A stretch of 64,000 bases of DNA from Halorhabdus sp. CBA1104 (GCF_009690625.1 NZ_CP033878.1:2046001-2110000); one strand, 5' to 3'; positions 1 through 9,469 are shown, numbered from the stretch's first letter. The notes: generated by a model not told the origin, from the sequence alone. Translations and numbers: made by a program.

Positions 1-2
1 AC

Positions 3-1355
3 GTCTCGGAAAACGTCGAGGCGGTGTTTGGGTACGCGCCCGAGAAACTCCAGACGGGAAACGTCCGCTTCAGCGACCTCCTCCACGACGGCGATCGCGA
101 GCGGGTCGCCAAAGAGGTTGCCGAGCAACGCTCAAACGGGAGCAACCGCCTCAGTCCGGACCCGTATCGAATCAGGACCGCGGACGGGGCTGTTCGATGG
201 GTGATGGAGCATACGAAAATCGTCGACGAACCGGCAGCGCAGGGCTACTTGCTGGGCTATCTCGTCGACGTCACGGAACGGAAAGAACACGAGCGCGAGT
301 TGGAAGCGCGTGAGCGGAAGTACCGAAATCTGTTCGAAGACACCCGTGACGCGCTCATGGTTCTCGACCGGGACGGCTACATCGACTGCAACGAACGGAC
401 CCTCGAGTTGTTCGGCCTCGATTCGGTCGGGGCGTTCGTCGACCGCGCACCCTGGGAACTGGCCCCACAGACACAGCCCGACGGCACACCTTCGAAGGAC
501 GATGCCTTCGAACACATCGAGCGGGCCTTCGAGACGGGCGAAGCGTTCTTCGAGTGGACCCACCAGCGGGCCGACGGCACGACGTTTCCCGCCGAGGTGA
601 AGCTCAGTCGCTTCGAGTACGAGAACGAGCCCGCCCTCCACGCCCTGGTCCGGGACATAACCGAACGCAAAGAGTACGAACAGCGCCTCCAAACCCAACG
701 GGACAACCTCGACGTGCTCAATCGCGTGTTGCGCCACGATATCCGGAACGATCTGCAACTGGTCACCGCCTACGCCGAGCTCGTCGCCGAAGAATCCGAC
801 GACGAATCGACCGGAGAGTACATCGAAACGGTGCTGGAAAGTGCCGAACACGCGATCGAACTCACGCAGACGGCCCGAGAGATGGCCGACGTGATGCTCT
901 CGGCGGACGACGACATCGAGCACGTCGACCTCGAAGGAGTCCTCGAACGCGAACTCGACGAGGTTCGCTCGGCCTATCCCGACGCCGTCTTCACCGTCGA
1001 CACCGAGATTCCGGCCGAAACAGTCCGGGCCAGCAGCATGCTCGCGTCGGTCTTCCGAAACCTGTTGAAAAACGCCGTCCAGCACAACGATAAAGACGTC
1101 CCGGAAGTCACCGTTTCGGCGACGGCCCAAGAAGCGTCAGTTGTCGTTCGCATCGCGGACAACGGCCCCGGGGTCCCGCCCGCACAGCAAGACGCGATCT
1201 TCGGCAAGGGCGAGACGGGACTGGAAAGTTCGGGGACCGGTATCGGACTGTATCTGGTCGAGACACTGGTCGAAAGCTACGGCGGCGCGGTCGACATCGA
1301 GGACACCGATCCCGCGGGCGCGGTGTTCGTCGTAGAACTCCCGAGAGTGACCTGA
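3..1355 (+). CDS. PAS-domain sensor histidine kinase (5' partial)
   Basis: The frame is open at the left edge, so the true start lies outside the window. The visible part has the end of one PAS domain, a second full PAS domain (about codons 95-215 counted from position 24), then a kinase core. The H-box HDIRNDL carries the phospho-acceptor His near codon 238. An N-box (LLKNAVQHN), G1 (IADNGPGVP) and G2 (GTGIGLYLVE) follow. It would autophosphorylate and pass phosphate to a response regulator. No membrane segment is visible in this part, and neither signal nor partner can be read from the neighbours. Confidence 0.93.
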   Translation, partial: VSENVEAVFGYAPEKLQTGNVRFSDLLHDGDRERVAKEVAEQRSNGSNRLSPDPYRIRTADGAVRWVMEHTKIVDEPAAQGYLLGYLVDVTERKEHERELEARERKYRNLFEDTRDALMVLDRDGYIDCNERTLELFGLDSVGAFVDRAPWELAPQTQPDGTPSKDDAFEHIERAFETGEAFFEWTHQRADGTTFPAEVKLSRFEYENEPALHALVRDITERKEYEQRLQTQRDNLDVLNRVLRHDIRNDLQLVTAYAELVAEESDDESTGEYIETVLESAEHAIELTQTAREMADVMLSADDDIEHVDLEGVLERELDEVRSAYPDAVFTVDTEIPAETVRASSMLASVFRNLLKNAVQHNDKDVPEVTVSATAQEASVVVRIADNGPGVPPAQQDAIFGKGETGLESSGTGIGLYLVETLVESYGGAVDIEDTDPAGAVFVVELPRVT

Positions 1356-1392
1356 GCGTGTGACACAGCAGGCGTGCAACGTGGCAGAAACG

Positions 1393-3123
1393 TCACTCCC
1401 TCCGGCCGCGGGCCTTCGACGACGAGTCGCCAGCGGTAGTCCCCTGGTCTGTAGCGTCCTCGACGGCCGCGCGATACGCTGGCGACCGGTGGATATCGAG
1501 TTCACGACGCAGACCGAGGAAGATCGTATAGACCATCAGCAGCATGATCGCGCCGAAGGGCAGGCCAGCCGCAATCACCGCCGTCTGGAGGCCGTTCAGG
1601 CCGTTCCCGACGAGCAGTGCCACCGCGGTGGCACCGATCAGGAGTGGCCACAGTACCCGCTGGCGGGCGAGAGTGTCTTGCTTGCCGCCAGCAGCCAGAT
1701 AGCTCGTCACTAACGCCCCCGAATCGGTCGAGGTGACGATAAACGTGAGCAGATTCGCAGTGACGACGACGCTCGTGAGGAAGGTAAGCGGATAGGACGA
1801 CAGCAGTTCGAACAACGCGACCGCTCGCCCGTGTTCTTGCAGCGGGCCGAGGATGCCACCACTGAGGACGTTGAGTTCGACGAACAGCGCCGAGCCGTTG
1901 AACACCGCCATCCAGAGCAGCGAAAACAGCGTCGGGACGAGTAACACGCCGCCCACGAACTGGCGGATCGTCCGCCCCTTCGAGATCCGAGCGATGAACA
2001 TGCCGACGAACGGCGCCCACGCGATCCAAAAGCCCCAGTAGAAGATCGTCCAGTCGTGTTGCCAGCCGGCATCAGCCCCAGCGAACGCTTCCGCGTAGAA
2101 GCTCAACGCCAAGAAGTTCCCCAAGTACACACCGAGACCGCTGGCGAAGCCATCGAGTAGATAGACCGTCGGCCCAGCGACGAGCGTGAACCCGAGCAGC
2201 CCGACCATGAGCACTACGTTCACCGTCGACAGCCGTTTGATCCCGCCTTCGAGCCCGGCCACGACCGAGAGCGTGGTGAGGCCGATGATGACCGCGACGA
2301 TCGCAGTCGTCACCCAGGTCGCACTTGGCAAGCCAGTGGCGAGGTAGTTCCGGCCCAAGAAGTCGAGGCCGGCATGGATCTGGAGTGCGCCCAGCCCCAC
2401 CGTGGTCGCCAGTCCGAACACCGTCGCGAGAACGGCTGCGAGGTCGACGATGTGGCCGGGCCAGCCGTAAATCCGTTCACCGAGCAGGGGGTAAAAAACC
2501 GATCGCACGGTGATCGGCAGGCCACGGTTGAACGAGAAGAAGGCGAGTCCGAGGCCAACGATCCCGTAAATCGCCCACGGGTGCAGCCCCCAGTGGAACA
2601 TCGACAGGGCCGTCGCCGACCGCGCCGCGGCCGGTGAGCGAGCCGGCACGTCGAAAAACGATCCACCGCCCGACAGGAAGTGGTACATCGGTTCGGCCAC
2701 ACCGAAAAACAGGAGCCCGATCCCCATGCCGGCGCTGAACAACATTGCCAGCCAGGCAACGGTAGAAAACGCGGGGTCGGCATCGGGACCGCCGAGCCTG
2801 ATCGTGCCGTACTCACTCAGCCCGAACGCAACCAGCGCGATGAGGAAGACGTTGACCGACAGCACGTAAAACCAGCCGAAGTTTGCAGTGACGGCATCGA
2901 AGACCGTTTCGTACGCGGTGGCGGCACCGTCACCGAATCCGACCGTCAGCGCGACGAATCCGACGATGAACGCCAACGCGAGCGGGAACACGACCGGGTG
3001 GACCTCGATACCCCAGTGGCGGACGTTGGTATCGCCAGGCTCCCGCGCCACGTCCGCATAGAACAGGCGTTCCCGGATCGTCTCTTCACCATCTGTCACC
3101 GTCTCTTCGGTGGGATCGGTCAC
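1393..3123 (-). CDS. BCCT family betaine/choline/carnitine transporter
   Basis: A 576-residue membrane protein with about 12 hydrophobic segments. Family hallmarks include the glycine-rich stretch SAGMGIGLLFFGVAEP, the segment WGLHPWAIYGIVGLG, and the late motif FIVTSTDSGALVTSYLA. BCCT carriers take up compatible solutes such as glycine betaine, which suits a halophile. The GTG at 3123 was chosen because the sequence upstream of it in the same frame is arginine-rich and non-homologous. The short acidic N-tail (VTDPTEETVTDGEE) is typical. The gene is convergent with the histidine kinase. Substrate is inferred from the family only. Confidence 0.93.
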   Translation of the reverse strand: MTDPTEETVTDGEETIRERLFYADVAREPGDTNVRHWGIEVHPVVFPLALAFIVGFVALTVGFGDGAATAYETVFDAVTANFGWFYVLSVNVFLIALVAFGLSEYGTIRLGGPDADPAFSTVAWLAMLFSAGMGIGLLFFGVAEPMYHFLSGGGSFFDVPARSPAAARSATALSMFHWGLHPWAIYGIVGLGLAFFSFNRGLPITVRSVFYPLLGERIYGWPGHIVDLAAVLATVFGLATTVGLGALQIHAGLDFLGRNYLATGLPSATWVTTAIVAVIIGLTTLSVVAGLEGGIKRLSTVNVVLMVGLLGFTLVAGPTVYLLDGFASGLGVYLGNFLALSFYAEAFAGADAGWQHDWTIFYWGFWIAWAPFVGMFIARISKGRTIRQFVGGVLLVPTLFSLLWMAVFNGSALFVELNVLSGGILGPLQEHGRAVALFELLSSYPLTFLTSVVVTANLLTFIVTSTDSGALVTSYLAAGGKQDTLARQRVLWPLLIGATAVALLVGNGLNGLQTAVIAAGLPFGAIMLLMVYTIFLGLRRELDIHRSPAYRAAVEDATDQGTTAGDSSSKARGRRE

Positions 3124-3333
3124 CGGGCACCACCGACGCTGACACGGCGAGAGGTCCGATCGCGGTGCCGAAGCGACGAGTCGGCGAGGCCGCGAACGCG
3201 CCCGAACGCCAGCACACCGGCGTCGAGACGAGACATACACGAGCAATCACAGTCCGCCATCAAATAAGTAAGCCGCGTCGGCAGGCAATGGCACGAACGC
3301 CGCGAGACGTTCGGCTACAGTCCGTACGCTCAT

Positions 3334-3570
3334 ATGCGTGAGGCCCTAACACGACGTATGTCACGTCGACGCATCGGACGCGTGGTGTACCTGTTCGCGT
3401 TCATCGTCGTCCAGCAGTTCACAGGCGTGTTCACAACGTATCCAACACTCGAGTTGCTCGGGATCGTCGGCGTCGCCATCGTGGGCCTTGACTCACTGGT
3501 GTGTGCCGTCCGCGGGTGGCGGTCGATGGACACCTCGCTGGTGGGTGAGGACGCATCAACCGGGGACTGA
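3334..3570 (+). CDS. Small hypothetical membrane protein
   Basis: A 78-residue protein. A basic N-terminus (TRRMSRRRIGR) precedes two hydrophobic stretches (VVYLFAFIVVQQF and LELLGIVGVAIVGLDSLV), then a short polar tail. The basic start predicts the N-terminus inside. A second in-frame ATG at 3358 would give 70 residues and may be the real start. The gene is divergent from the BCCT gene. No family is recognised. Confidence 0.5.
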   Translation: MREALTRRMSRRRIGRVVYLFAFIVVQQFTGVFTTYPTLELLGIVGVAIVGLDSLVCAVRGWRSMDTSLVGEDASTGD

Positions 3571-3676
3571 CAGACCACGAGGGTAACAGCCAGTCCGCCG
3601 CTTTCACGGCCTGAGAGAGCGGCTTCGCCCGTCGCTCGTCCGCCAGCTGCGACGTGGCCCTGGCCCGTGCACAGAC

Positions 3677-4876
3677 TTACTCGTCGTCGAGTGTCTCGGC
3701 CTGCGTGGGGGCGTCGTCTGGATCGTTGACCGGACTGCTCGGGTGATAGTCGGTGTCGTACTCGCCGGGCCGGTCGTCGAGTCGGTCGGGATTGAGGCGG
3801 CCACCCAGCAGCATGAAGTCGAGCACTGTACAGTACAGCAGGGACTCGACGACGGGGACCGCACGGGGTGGCAAAACGGGATCGTGGCGGCCGACGACCT
3901 GAACCTCCTTACGTTGGCCCGTCTCCCAGTCGACGGTCTCCTGGGCTTTCGGGATCGAAACCGGCGGATGCCAGGAAATCTCGCCGTAGATGGGATCGCC
4001 GGTCGTGATCCCACCCTGGATCCCGCCGTGGTCGTTGCCGACGGGCGTGGGATCACCGTTCTCGTCGAACTCCCAGTCCTCGTTGTACTCAGTGCCGGCC
4101 ATCGTGCGAGCGTCGCGGCCGACCCCGTACTCGAAGTCGTTGACCGCCGGAATCGAGTAGATGAGCTGGCCCAGCCGCGACGGGATGGAGTCAAAGCGGG
4201 GCGCACCCAGCCCGCGCGGGACACCGCGGGCCTCGAAGTAGACCGAGCCGCCGATGGAGTCGCCCTCCTGCTGGTACTGCTCGGCGAGATCGCGCATCGC
4301 CGCGGCCGTCTCGGGATGGGCACACCTGATGTCGTTGTCCTCGGTGTGTTCGAGCATCTCCTCGAAGGAGACCTCTGGGGCCTCTATGTCACCGATCTGG
4401 TTGACGTGGGCCTTGATCTGGACGTCGTACTCGCTCTGGTCTAAGACCTGCTTGGCGATGGCCCCCGCGGCGACCCAGTTGACGGTCTCTCGGGCCGAAG
4501 AGCGCCCGCCCCCGCCCCAGTTGCGCGTGCCGAACTTCGCCGAGTAGGTGAAATCGCCGTGGGACGGACGGGGAGCCGTGACGAACGGCTCGTACTTGCC
4601 CGACCGGGAGTCTTTGTTCTGGATGACCATCCCGATCGGCGTGCCCGTCGTGTAGCCGTCCTGCAGGCCAGACTTGATCGAGACGGCGTCGGGTTCGTCC
4701 CGCGAGGTGGTGATCATCGACTGGCCGGGCTTGCGCCGGTCGAGGTCCTGCTGGATGTCGTCCTCGCTCAACTCGACACCGGCGGGGACACCCGAAACGG
4801 TACACCCCATCGCCTCGCCGTGGCTCTCCCCGAACGTGGTGACGTCGAAGAGTCGACCGAAACTGTTGCCGTTCAT
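3677..4876 (-). CDS. aroC: Chorismate synthase
   Basis: This 399-residue protein converts 5-enolpyruvylshikimate-3-phosphate to chorismate, the last shikimate step, using reduced FMN. Typical features are NSFGRLFDVTTFGESHG at the N-terminus, the segment RRKPGQSMITTSRDEPD, RPSHGDFTYSAKFG and the GGGGRSSARETVNWVAAGA region. The ATG at 4876 starts exactly at the conserved MNGNSFG; the longer open frame upstream has no homologous character. It stands alone, divergent from the lactonase-family gene. Confidence 0.97.
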   Translation of the reverse strand: MNGNSFGRLFDVTTFGESHGEAMGCTVSGVPAGVELSEDDIQQDLDRRKPGQSMITTSRDEPDAVSIKSGLQDGYTTGTPIGMVIQNKDSRSGKYEPFVTAPRPSHGDFTYSAKFGTRNWGGGGRSSARETVNWVAAGAIAKQVLDQSEYDVQIKAHVNQIGDIEAPEVSFEEMLEHTEDNDIRCAHPETAAAMRDLAEQYQQEGDSIGGSVYFEARGVPRGLGAPRFDSIPSRLGQLIYSIPAVNDFEYGVGRDARTMAGTEYNEDWEFDENGDPTPVGNDHGGIQGGITTGDPIYGEISWHPPVSIPKAQETVDWETGQRKEVQVVGRHDPVLPPRAVPVVESLLYCTVLDFMLLGGRLNPDRLDDRPGEYDTDYHPSSPVNDPDDAPTQAETLDDE

Positions 4877-4993
4877 TGTCCCGGTGTGGGGTGTGGGGCC
4901 ATTTAGTTGTTGAGAATGGCCGGGTCCCTGGCCGGTGACCGGCAGGTCCTCACCGCCGACACGCTCATGGGCCGGCCGGACGACAGGCCAGCA

Positions 4994-6016
4994 ATGCCTA
5001 CCGCCCACACGTACGTCGGCACGTGCACCGACGGCGACAGCGAGGGGATCTACCGCGTCGATACCGACGGTGGACAGCGTGGCGAGGCACGGCTAGGTGC
5101 CGACGCGACGGATCCGTCGTATCTGACCGTTCATCCGTCCGGTGACTATCTCTACGCCGTCAACGAAGTCGAGGACGGTGGGGCAACCGCGTTTGCGATC
5201 GAGGCCAACGGCGACCTCCGCCGACTCAACCGCCGGGCGATCGGTCCGGCCGATCCCTGCCACTGCAGCGTCGATCCGACGGGCCAGTACCTACTGGTCG
5301 CCCACTACACCGGCGGGGCACTCTCGGTGGTGCCGATCGACGACGACGGTCGCCTGGGTGAACCGACGGTTCAGGAACGTGCAGGCTCGAGTGTCGATCC
5401 GGAGCGACAGACCGGTCCCCATCCGCACACGATCAAACCAGGCCCTGACGGTCGCTTCGTCTACGTCGCCGATCTCGGGACGGACGAGATCGTCCGCTAC
5501 GTGCTTGAGGCCGAGACGGGAACACTCGATACGAAGGGGGCTGTCTCTGTGCACGACGGTGCCGGGCCGCGCCAGTTCGAGTACGCTCCCGACGGAAGGA
5601 TCTACTGCGTCAACGAACTCGATTCGACGCTTTCGGTCTTCGATCGGGCGACCGACGGCACGCTGACGGTCCGCGAGACTGTCGAGACGATCCCGCCCGA
5701 CTACGACGGCGAGAACGCACCCGGTGCTGTCGCCATCCATCCCTCGGGCTGGTTCGTCTACGCGTCCAACCGGGGCCACGACAGCATCACGACGTTCGAA
5801 GTCACTGCGACCGGCCTGGATGTCGTCGACACCGTTTCGACCCGCGGCGAGTGGCCCCGCGATTTCGCGCTCGATCGCGACGGCGAGCAGCTGCTCGTCG
5901 CAAACGCTGAGACGGATACACTCGTCCCGTTCGCCATCGACGACGCGACCGGGCGCCTGGCGGCAACAGACCAGCCGATTGCTGTCCCGGCCCCCGTGTG
6001 TGTTCGCCCGCGGTAG
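4994..6016 (+). CDS. Lactonase family beta-propeller protein
   Basis: A 340-residue protein of the 6-phosphogluconolactonase/YbhE-like beta-propeller family. Repeating blade signatures are visible, for example YLTVHPSGDYLYAVNE, CHCSVDPTGQYLLVAHYTGG, GPHPHTIKPGPDGRFVYVADLG and AIHPSGWFVYASNRGHDSI. The His and Glu residues in these strands match the family. The ATG at 4994 (MPTAHTYVGT) fits the family start; the earlier TTG at 4907 would add unrelated sequence. It probably hydrolyses a sugar lactone, but the substrate is not proven. Confidence 0.85.
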   Translation: MPTAHTYVGTCTDGDSEGIYRVDTDGGQRGEARLGADATDPSYLTVHPSGDYLYAVNEVEDGGATAFAIEANGDLRRLNRRAIGPADPCHCSVDPTGQYLLVAHYTGGALSVVPIDDDGRLGEPTVQERAGSSVDPERQTGPHPHTIKPGPDGRFVYVADLGTDEIVRYVLEAETGTLDTKGAVSVHDGAGPRQFEYAPDGRIYCVNELDSTLSVFDRATDGTLTVRETVETIPPDYDGENAPGAVAIHPSGWFVYASNRGHDSITTFEVTATGLDVVDTVSTRGEWPRDFALDRDGEQLLVANAETDTLVPFAIDDATGRLAATDQPIAVPAPVCVRPR

Positions 6017-6027
6017 TACCCAGCACC

Positions 6028-6234
6028 TCACTCGGCGGAACGGTCCGTGACTTTCTCGGCCATGTCACCCAAGTCGACGCGTTTCTCGCCGATCGTCGCA
6101 CCGACGAGTGCGCCCACGCCCGCGCCCGTGCTGGCGGCATTGCGGCTGATCACGGCACCGGCGGCGGCACCGATCGCTCCACCGGCCGCGGCGAACTTCG
6201 CTCGACTCAGGGCTTTCTGCATTCGTTTTCCCAT
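6028..6234 (-). CDS. Small glycine-zipper protein
   Basis: A 68-residue protein with a basic N-terminus (MGKRMQKALSRAKFA) and a long Gly/Ala run (AAAGGAIGAAAGAVI, then GAGVGALVGATIGE) that looks like a glycine-zipper hairpin, ending in an acidic amphipathic tail. It is probably membrane-associated. Other starts at 6261 or 6351 are possible; 6234 leaves the most compact protein. It is convergent with the lactonase-family gene. No function can be given. Confidence 0.6.
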   Translation of the reverse strand: MGKRMQKALSRAKFAAAGGAIGAAAGAVISRNAASTGAGVGALVGATIGEKRVDLGDMAEKVTDRSAE

Positions 6235-6412
6235 ACGGAAACGAACGAGTGAAAGCATCATAAAGGTACGCGAGGCGTGAGCAAACGACGGGCGAGGAAA
6301 GACCCAGCCAATCGCCGGCCCTCGCCACTGGAACCGATCTGTTTCGCCCACGGCTACAAGTGCTGACAGAGGGGAAACGAATTAGTGGCACTGGACGACT
6401 ACAAGACATAAC

Positions 6413-6958
6413 GTGTTCTCCGAATCATCGCGGGCGGCGACACCGGTCGTCGGGAATATTTTGCTGGTCGCGATCGTGGTGGTACTCGCCGCGACGGCCG
6501 CCACGTTTGCACTCGGGGTTGCCGAGGACGGGACCCAACCCGGCCCGATCGTCGGCCAGTCGAGCGGGGAACTTCTAATCCAAGACGGATACGACGGTGG
6601 CAAAGTGAATATTACGCATGTTGCCGGAGACACACTGTCGGCTTCCGATCTCGAAATTGCCGTCGATGCACAGGCAGCCTGTGGGAAGTCCGGACGGTTG
6701 GTGAACTTACCTGCGGATGGTGGCGATCCGCAACCGGAGAGCGAGTACGTGCGTGGTGAGGATATTTTCGATAACTCTGCTAATGCAGTGGGTGGGCCGA
6801 TTGGTGAAGCAGGCGGACAGTGGACAGCAGGCGAGACTGCAACATTCCGGATCGCCGGGACACCATGCCAACTCAACAGCGGTGAGACGATCACTGTCCG
6901 CGTCGTCCATACGCCGACAAACGCGGTCGTAATCGAACAAACGTTGTCCGCAACCTAA
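6413..6958 (+). CDS. Archaeal type IV pilin-like protein
   Basis: A 181-residue protein with a class III (prepilin) signal. A short polar N-terminus (MFSESSRAATP) is followed by VVGNILLVAIVVVLAATAA, the hydrophobic helix found in haloarchaeal pilins (Pilin_N/DUF1628 type). Prepilin peptidase would cut just before this helix. The rest is a polar extracellular domain with two cysteines. It starts at a GTG close to a likely promoter, as expected for a short-leader transcript. It probably forms an adhesion pilus or other surface filament; no pilus assembly genes are nearby. Confidence 0.82.
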   Translation: MFSESSRAATPVVGNILLVAIVVVLAATAATFALGVAEDGTQPGPIVGQSSGELLIQDGYDGGKVNITHVAGDTLSASDLEIAVDAQAACGKSGRLVNLPADGGDPQPESEYVRGEDIFDNSANAVGGPIGEAGGQWTAGETATFRIAGTPCQLNSGETITVRVVHTPTNAVVIEQTLSAT

Positions 6959-7121
6959 GCGAGCACGGATCCCGACAGGACGGTGTACACAACGGCGTTG
7001 CAGAGACGCCACCGAAGCCGATGGAGACGTGTGAACGCCGCCGAGACGACGCGCTTGGCTACGCGTCTCGTCTCGCTCAAATCGCTATGACTTTCGCTGG
7101 GCAGGTTCGTTCACAGCAGAA

Positions 7122-7184
7122 AGCCGGTGGGGGAGATTGTGAACCACGGTCGTTGCGCTCTACTCTCTGGTTCAAATCCACGCC
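7122..7184. other. tRNA 3'-end-like fragment in the 6959-7221 gap
   Basis: The gap between the pilin and tRNA genes has no convincing gene. Bases 7122-7134 repeat 13 bases of the adjacent tRNA 3' end (7222-7234), displaced by exactly 100 bp, and are followed by a degenerate T-arm-like stretch (gaacc). A second T-arm-like string, ggttcaaatcc, lies at about 7169. This looks like a decayed duplicate of the tRNA end, as can be left by an integrase, but it could be chance. Confidence 0.3.
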
Positions 7185-7221
7185 GTCTCACACCGGGCTC
7201 ACGTTTGTTCGCCCGTAGAAG

Positions 7222-7295
7222 AGCCGGTGGGGGATTTGAACCCCCGGCCTAATCCTTACGAAGGATTCGCTCTAGCCAGTCTGAGCTACACCGGC
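7222..7295 (-). tRNA. tRNA-Thr (anticodon CGU)
   Basis: On the minus strand the acceptor begins GCCGGTG and is followed by TA and a D-arm GCTC...GAGC. The anticodon stem AATCC/GGATT carries the loop TTCGTAA, giving anticodon CGU (reads ACG, Thr). The T-arm is GGGGG-TTCAAAT-CCCCC, and the 3' acceptor side is ACCGGC with a T discriminator; CCA is not encoded. Counted strictly, the 3' half is one base short of the canonical fold, so either the T-stem has four pairs or the acceptor has six. There is no intron. Confidence 0.9.
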
Positions 7296-7412
7296 GCGCT
7301 CGTCACTCCGTTCCTCGCGCCCCGAGCCTTGCCTCGCTGCGTTCGGCGAGACACCGGCGCGTACCACAACGTAGGTCTGATTACCACAATAAGGATTGCG
7401 AATCCGAATCCC

Positions 7413-8393
7413 TTAGCGAGTCAGTGCCACGTCCAGAACCACGTTCAACTCGTGGGGGGCGTACGACCGGACGGTTCGTCGAGTCTGGACGTCGACGTCG
7501 TACTCATCGCCGGCCGCCTCGCGGATCGCGCGCTCGCCCGGGCCAAAGGGGTCGTCCTCGTGTTGAATGTCGTAGTAGTGGATCACGGCCTCGTCACCGG
7601 CCAGTTCGGTCGCCGTGTCGAGAAACTCCCCGGCACTGTGGGGCAGATTCATGACGATCCGGTCGGCCCAGTTTGCGTACTCGGGGACGATCTCCCGAAC
7701 GTCGCCCTCGATTGCTGTGACGCGTTCCTCGACACCGTTGTGCCGGGCGTTTGCCTGCAGGTACTCGATCGCATCGGGATTGACGTCGACGCCAACACAG
7801 GTCACACCGCGGTCGGCGAAGGGAATCACGAAGGGACCGACGCCGGCGAACATGTCCAGAGCCTGCTCGCCGGCCGTGACCTGCTCGGTGACGCGGTGGC
7901 GCTCGGTGGCCAGACGCGGCGAGAAATACACCTTCGCGAGGTCGACCGCGAATTCACAGCCGTACTCCCGGTGGAGGGCTTCGGTGCCATCGCCGGCCAG
8001 GACGTCCCACTCGCGGACGCGCTGTTCGCCTTTGACTTTCGAGGCACGGTTGAGCACCGTCTCGGCCGGCAGATCCGAGGCCATGATCGCCTCGGCGATT
8101 TCCCGGGCGCGGTCGGGATCATCTTCGTCGAGGATGACGACCTCACCCAACCGCTCGTAGCTGGGCTCGAACCCCAGAATATCTTCGGGCATCGTCTGCG
8201 TGTTCCGTACGGGCACCGCTCGCTCGACGACGGTGTATGCCGACGGAACTGTGTCAGGGTTTGTCACAGGAATGAAAAGCGATCCGTCCTCGACGGTGAT
8301 CTGGTAGTCTTCGGCGATGACGTCCCGGTCGGCAAGGGCCGCTCTGGTTTCCTCGCCGTCTGCACGCGGGACGCGAACGCACGGGACGGTCAT
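7413..8393 (-). CDS. trm5: tRNA (guanine(37)-N1)-methyltransferase Trm5
   Basis: A 326-residue class I SAM methyltransferase that methylates G37 next to the anticodon. The Trm5 pattern is clear: YGCEFAVDLAKVYFSPRLATE, SAM motif I DMFAGVGPFVIPFA, motif II VGVDVNPDA, and the catalytic-loop NLPHSAGEFLD. The N-terminal 100 or so residues form the archaeal D1/D2 tRNA-binding part. ATG at 8393 gives MTVPCVRVPR. It lies head-to-head with the HalX gene and next to a tRNA gene. Confidence 0.94.
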   Translation of the reverse strand: MTVPCVRVPRADGEETRAALADRDVIAEDYQITVEDGSLFIPVTNPDTVPSAYTVVERAVPVRNTQTMPEDILGFEPSYERLGEVVILDEDDPDRAREIAEAIMASDLPAETVLNRASKVKGEQRVREWDVLAGDGTEALHREYGCEFAVDLAKVYFSPRLATERHRVTEQVTAGEQALDMFAGVGPFVIPFADRGVTCVGVDVNPDAIEYLQANARHNGVEERVTAIEGDVREIVPEYANWADRIVMNLPHSAGEFLDTATELAGDEAVIHYYDIQHEDDPFGPGERAIREAAGDEYDVDVQTRRTVRSYAPHELNVVLDVALTR

Positions 8394-8632
8394 ACGTCGA
8401 GTCAGTCCCTGCTCGCGGTAAGCCTAACGTTTCACCGACAGACCGGTGGGACGGCGCGAAGACGACTCCGCTGTAACTGGCTGCGAACCACCCGAAACAG
8501 TGGGCCAGACCGCTATCACAGCCGAGCGTGTCGAAAGTGCCCACAGGAGACTGTCGGAGCCGATGCGTGCCCAGAATCGACAAACGAACAATGATTTATT
8601 AGGAATGGCAACAATACACACAGCAACGGCGG

Positions 8633-9469
8633 ATGAAACAGTCCAATCAGCAAGACGAACTATTCGAAGCGACCGCTGGAGACGAGATCGAAGGGAGGGC
8701 ACCGGAACTCCGGGCCGAGATCTTCTTGTTCGCCCGGGATCGAGCCCGGAAGCGGTCGATTCAGGAGGCAATTCCGGAGGCAATTTCCGTGCGAACCTAC
8801 GAAGACGCGGACACGCTCACAGAGGGACTGGCCGGAAACGTTGCAGTGGTGTTGCTCTCGATGGGGCTCCCCGAAACCGAGTTACTGACAGCGAGTCTCA
8901 GCACGGTCCAGGAAACGAAATACGCGAGAATTGGACTCCTGACGGGCGACCGGGACCGAATCAGGGAGAAGCCGATCCCACACGACGAAATTTTCTACAA
9001 GTCGGCCGACCGCAAGACGTTTCAAAATCGGCTCAAGCGGCTCTACATTCGGGCATACTACGAAACGGCACTACAACGGTACTACTCGCTGTGTATCGCC
9101 AGGCAAAACCGACTCGCCAAGCTGGAAGAGGAACACGATGACGAACGACTCCGGAAACTCACGGCGTCGCGAGATCTGATGGAATCACACCTCACGTACT
9201 TCAACCAGTATCTCCAACCCGGCGATCTCGACAATATACGGGATCGCCGAGAGGAAATGAAACGGATGATCAACGATGTTCGCGAGGATAACGATCCGAC
9301 AATGAGTGGCCTGCCAAAGCAGTGTCCGGATTGTAGCCTCAGTTGGGGCACGTGGCACGGCCCCGACCTCGAATCCGGCTACGAGAAAGTCGGGGCGAAC
9401 GCCTGGCGCTGTAGCGGCTGTGGCACCGTTATCGGCGGCAACGATCCCGACAACTACTGGATCGGCTGA
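8633..9469 (+). CDS. HalX-domain protein with degenerate receiver and C-terminal zinc ribbon
   Basis: This 278-residue protein has a receiver-like N-half (about residues 26-125), a HalX-type helical segment (LKRLYIRAYYETALQRYY, about 135-152) with a charged coil, and a C-terminal CPDC...CSGC zinc ribbon (about 230-262). At the strand where a receiver has its phospho-Asp, the sequence reads VVLLSMGLP, with Ser in place of Asp, so classical phosphorylation looks impossible. It is probably a signalling or regulatory protein. An AT-rich promoter (gatttattagg) lies just upstream. Confidence 0.75.
   Translation: MKQSNQQDELFEATAGDEIEGRAPELRAEIFLFARDRARKRSIQEAIPEAISVRTYEDADTLTEGLAGNVAVVLLSMGLPETELLTASLSTVQETKYARIGLLTGDRDRIREKPIPHDEIFYKSADRKTFQNRLKRLYIRAYYETALQRYYSLCIARQNRLAKLEEEHDDERLRKLTASRDLMESHLTYFNQYLQPGDLDNIRDRREEMKRMINDVREDNDPTMSGLPKQCPDCSLSWGTWHGPDLESGYEKVGANAWRCSGCGTVIGGNDPDNYWIG

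Noticed and set aside
132-1130. 332-codon minus-strand ORF opposite the histidine kinase
   Set aside because: The sense strand carries complete kinase motifs; this is a mirror frame.
7021-7218. 65-codon ORF between the pilin and tRNA genes
   Set aside because: Cys/Arg/Ser-rich with no domain, overlapping the tRNA-like fragment; no ribosome site or promoter supports it.
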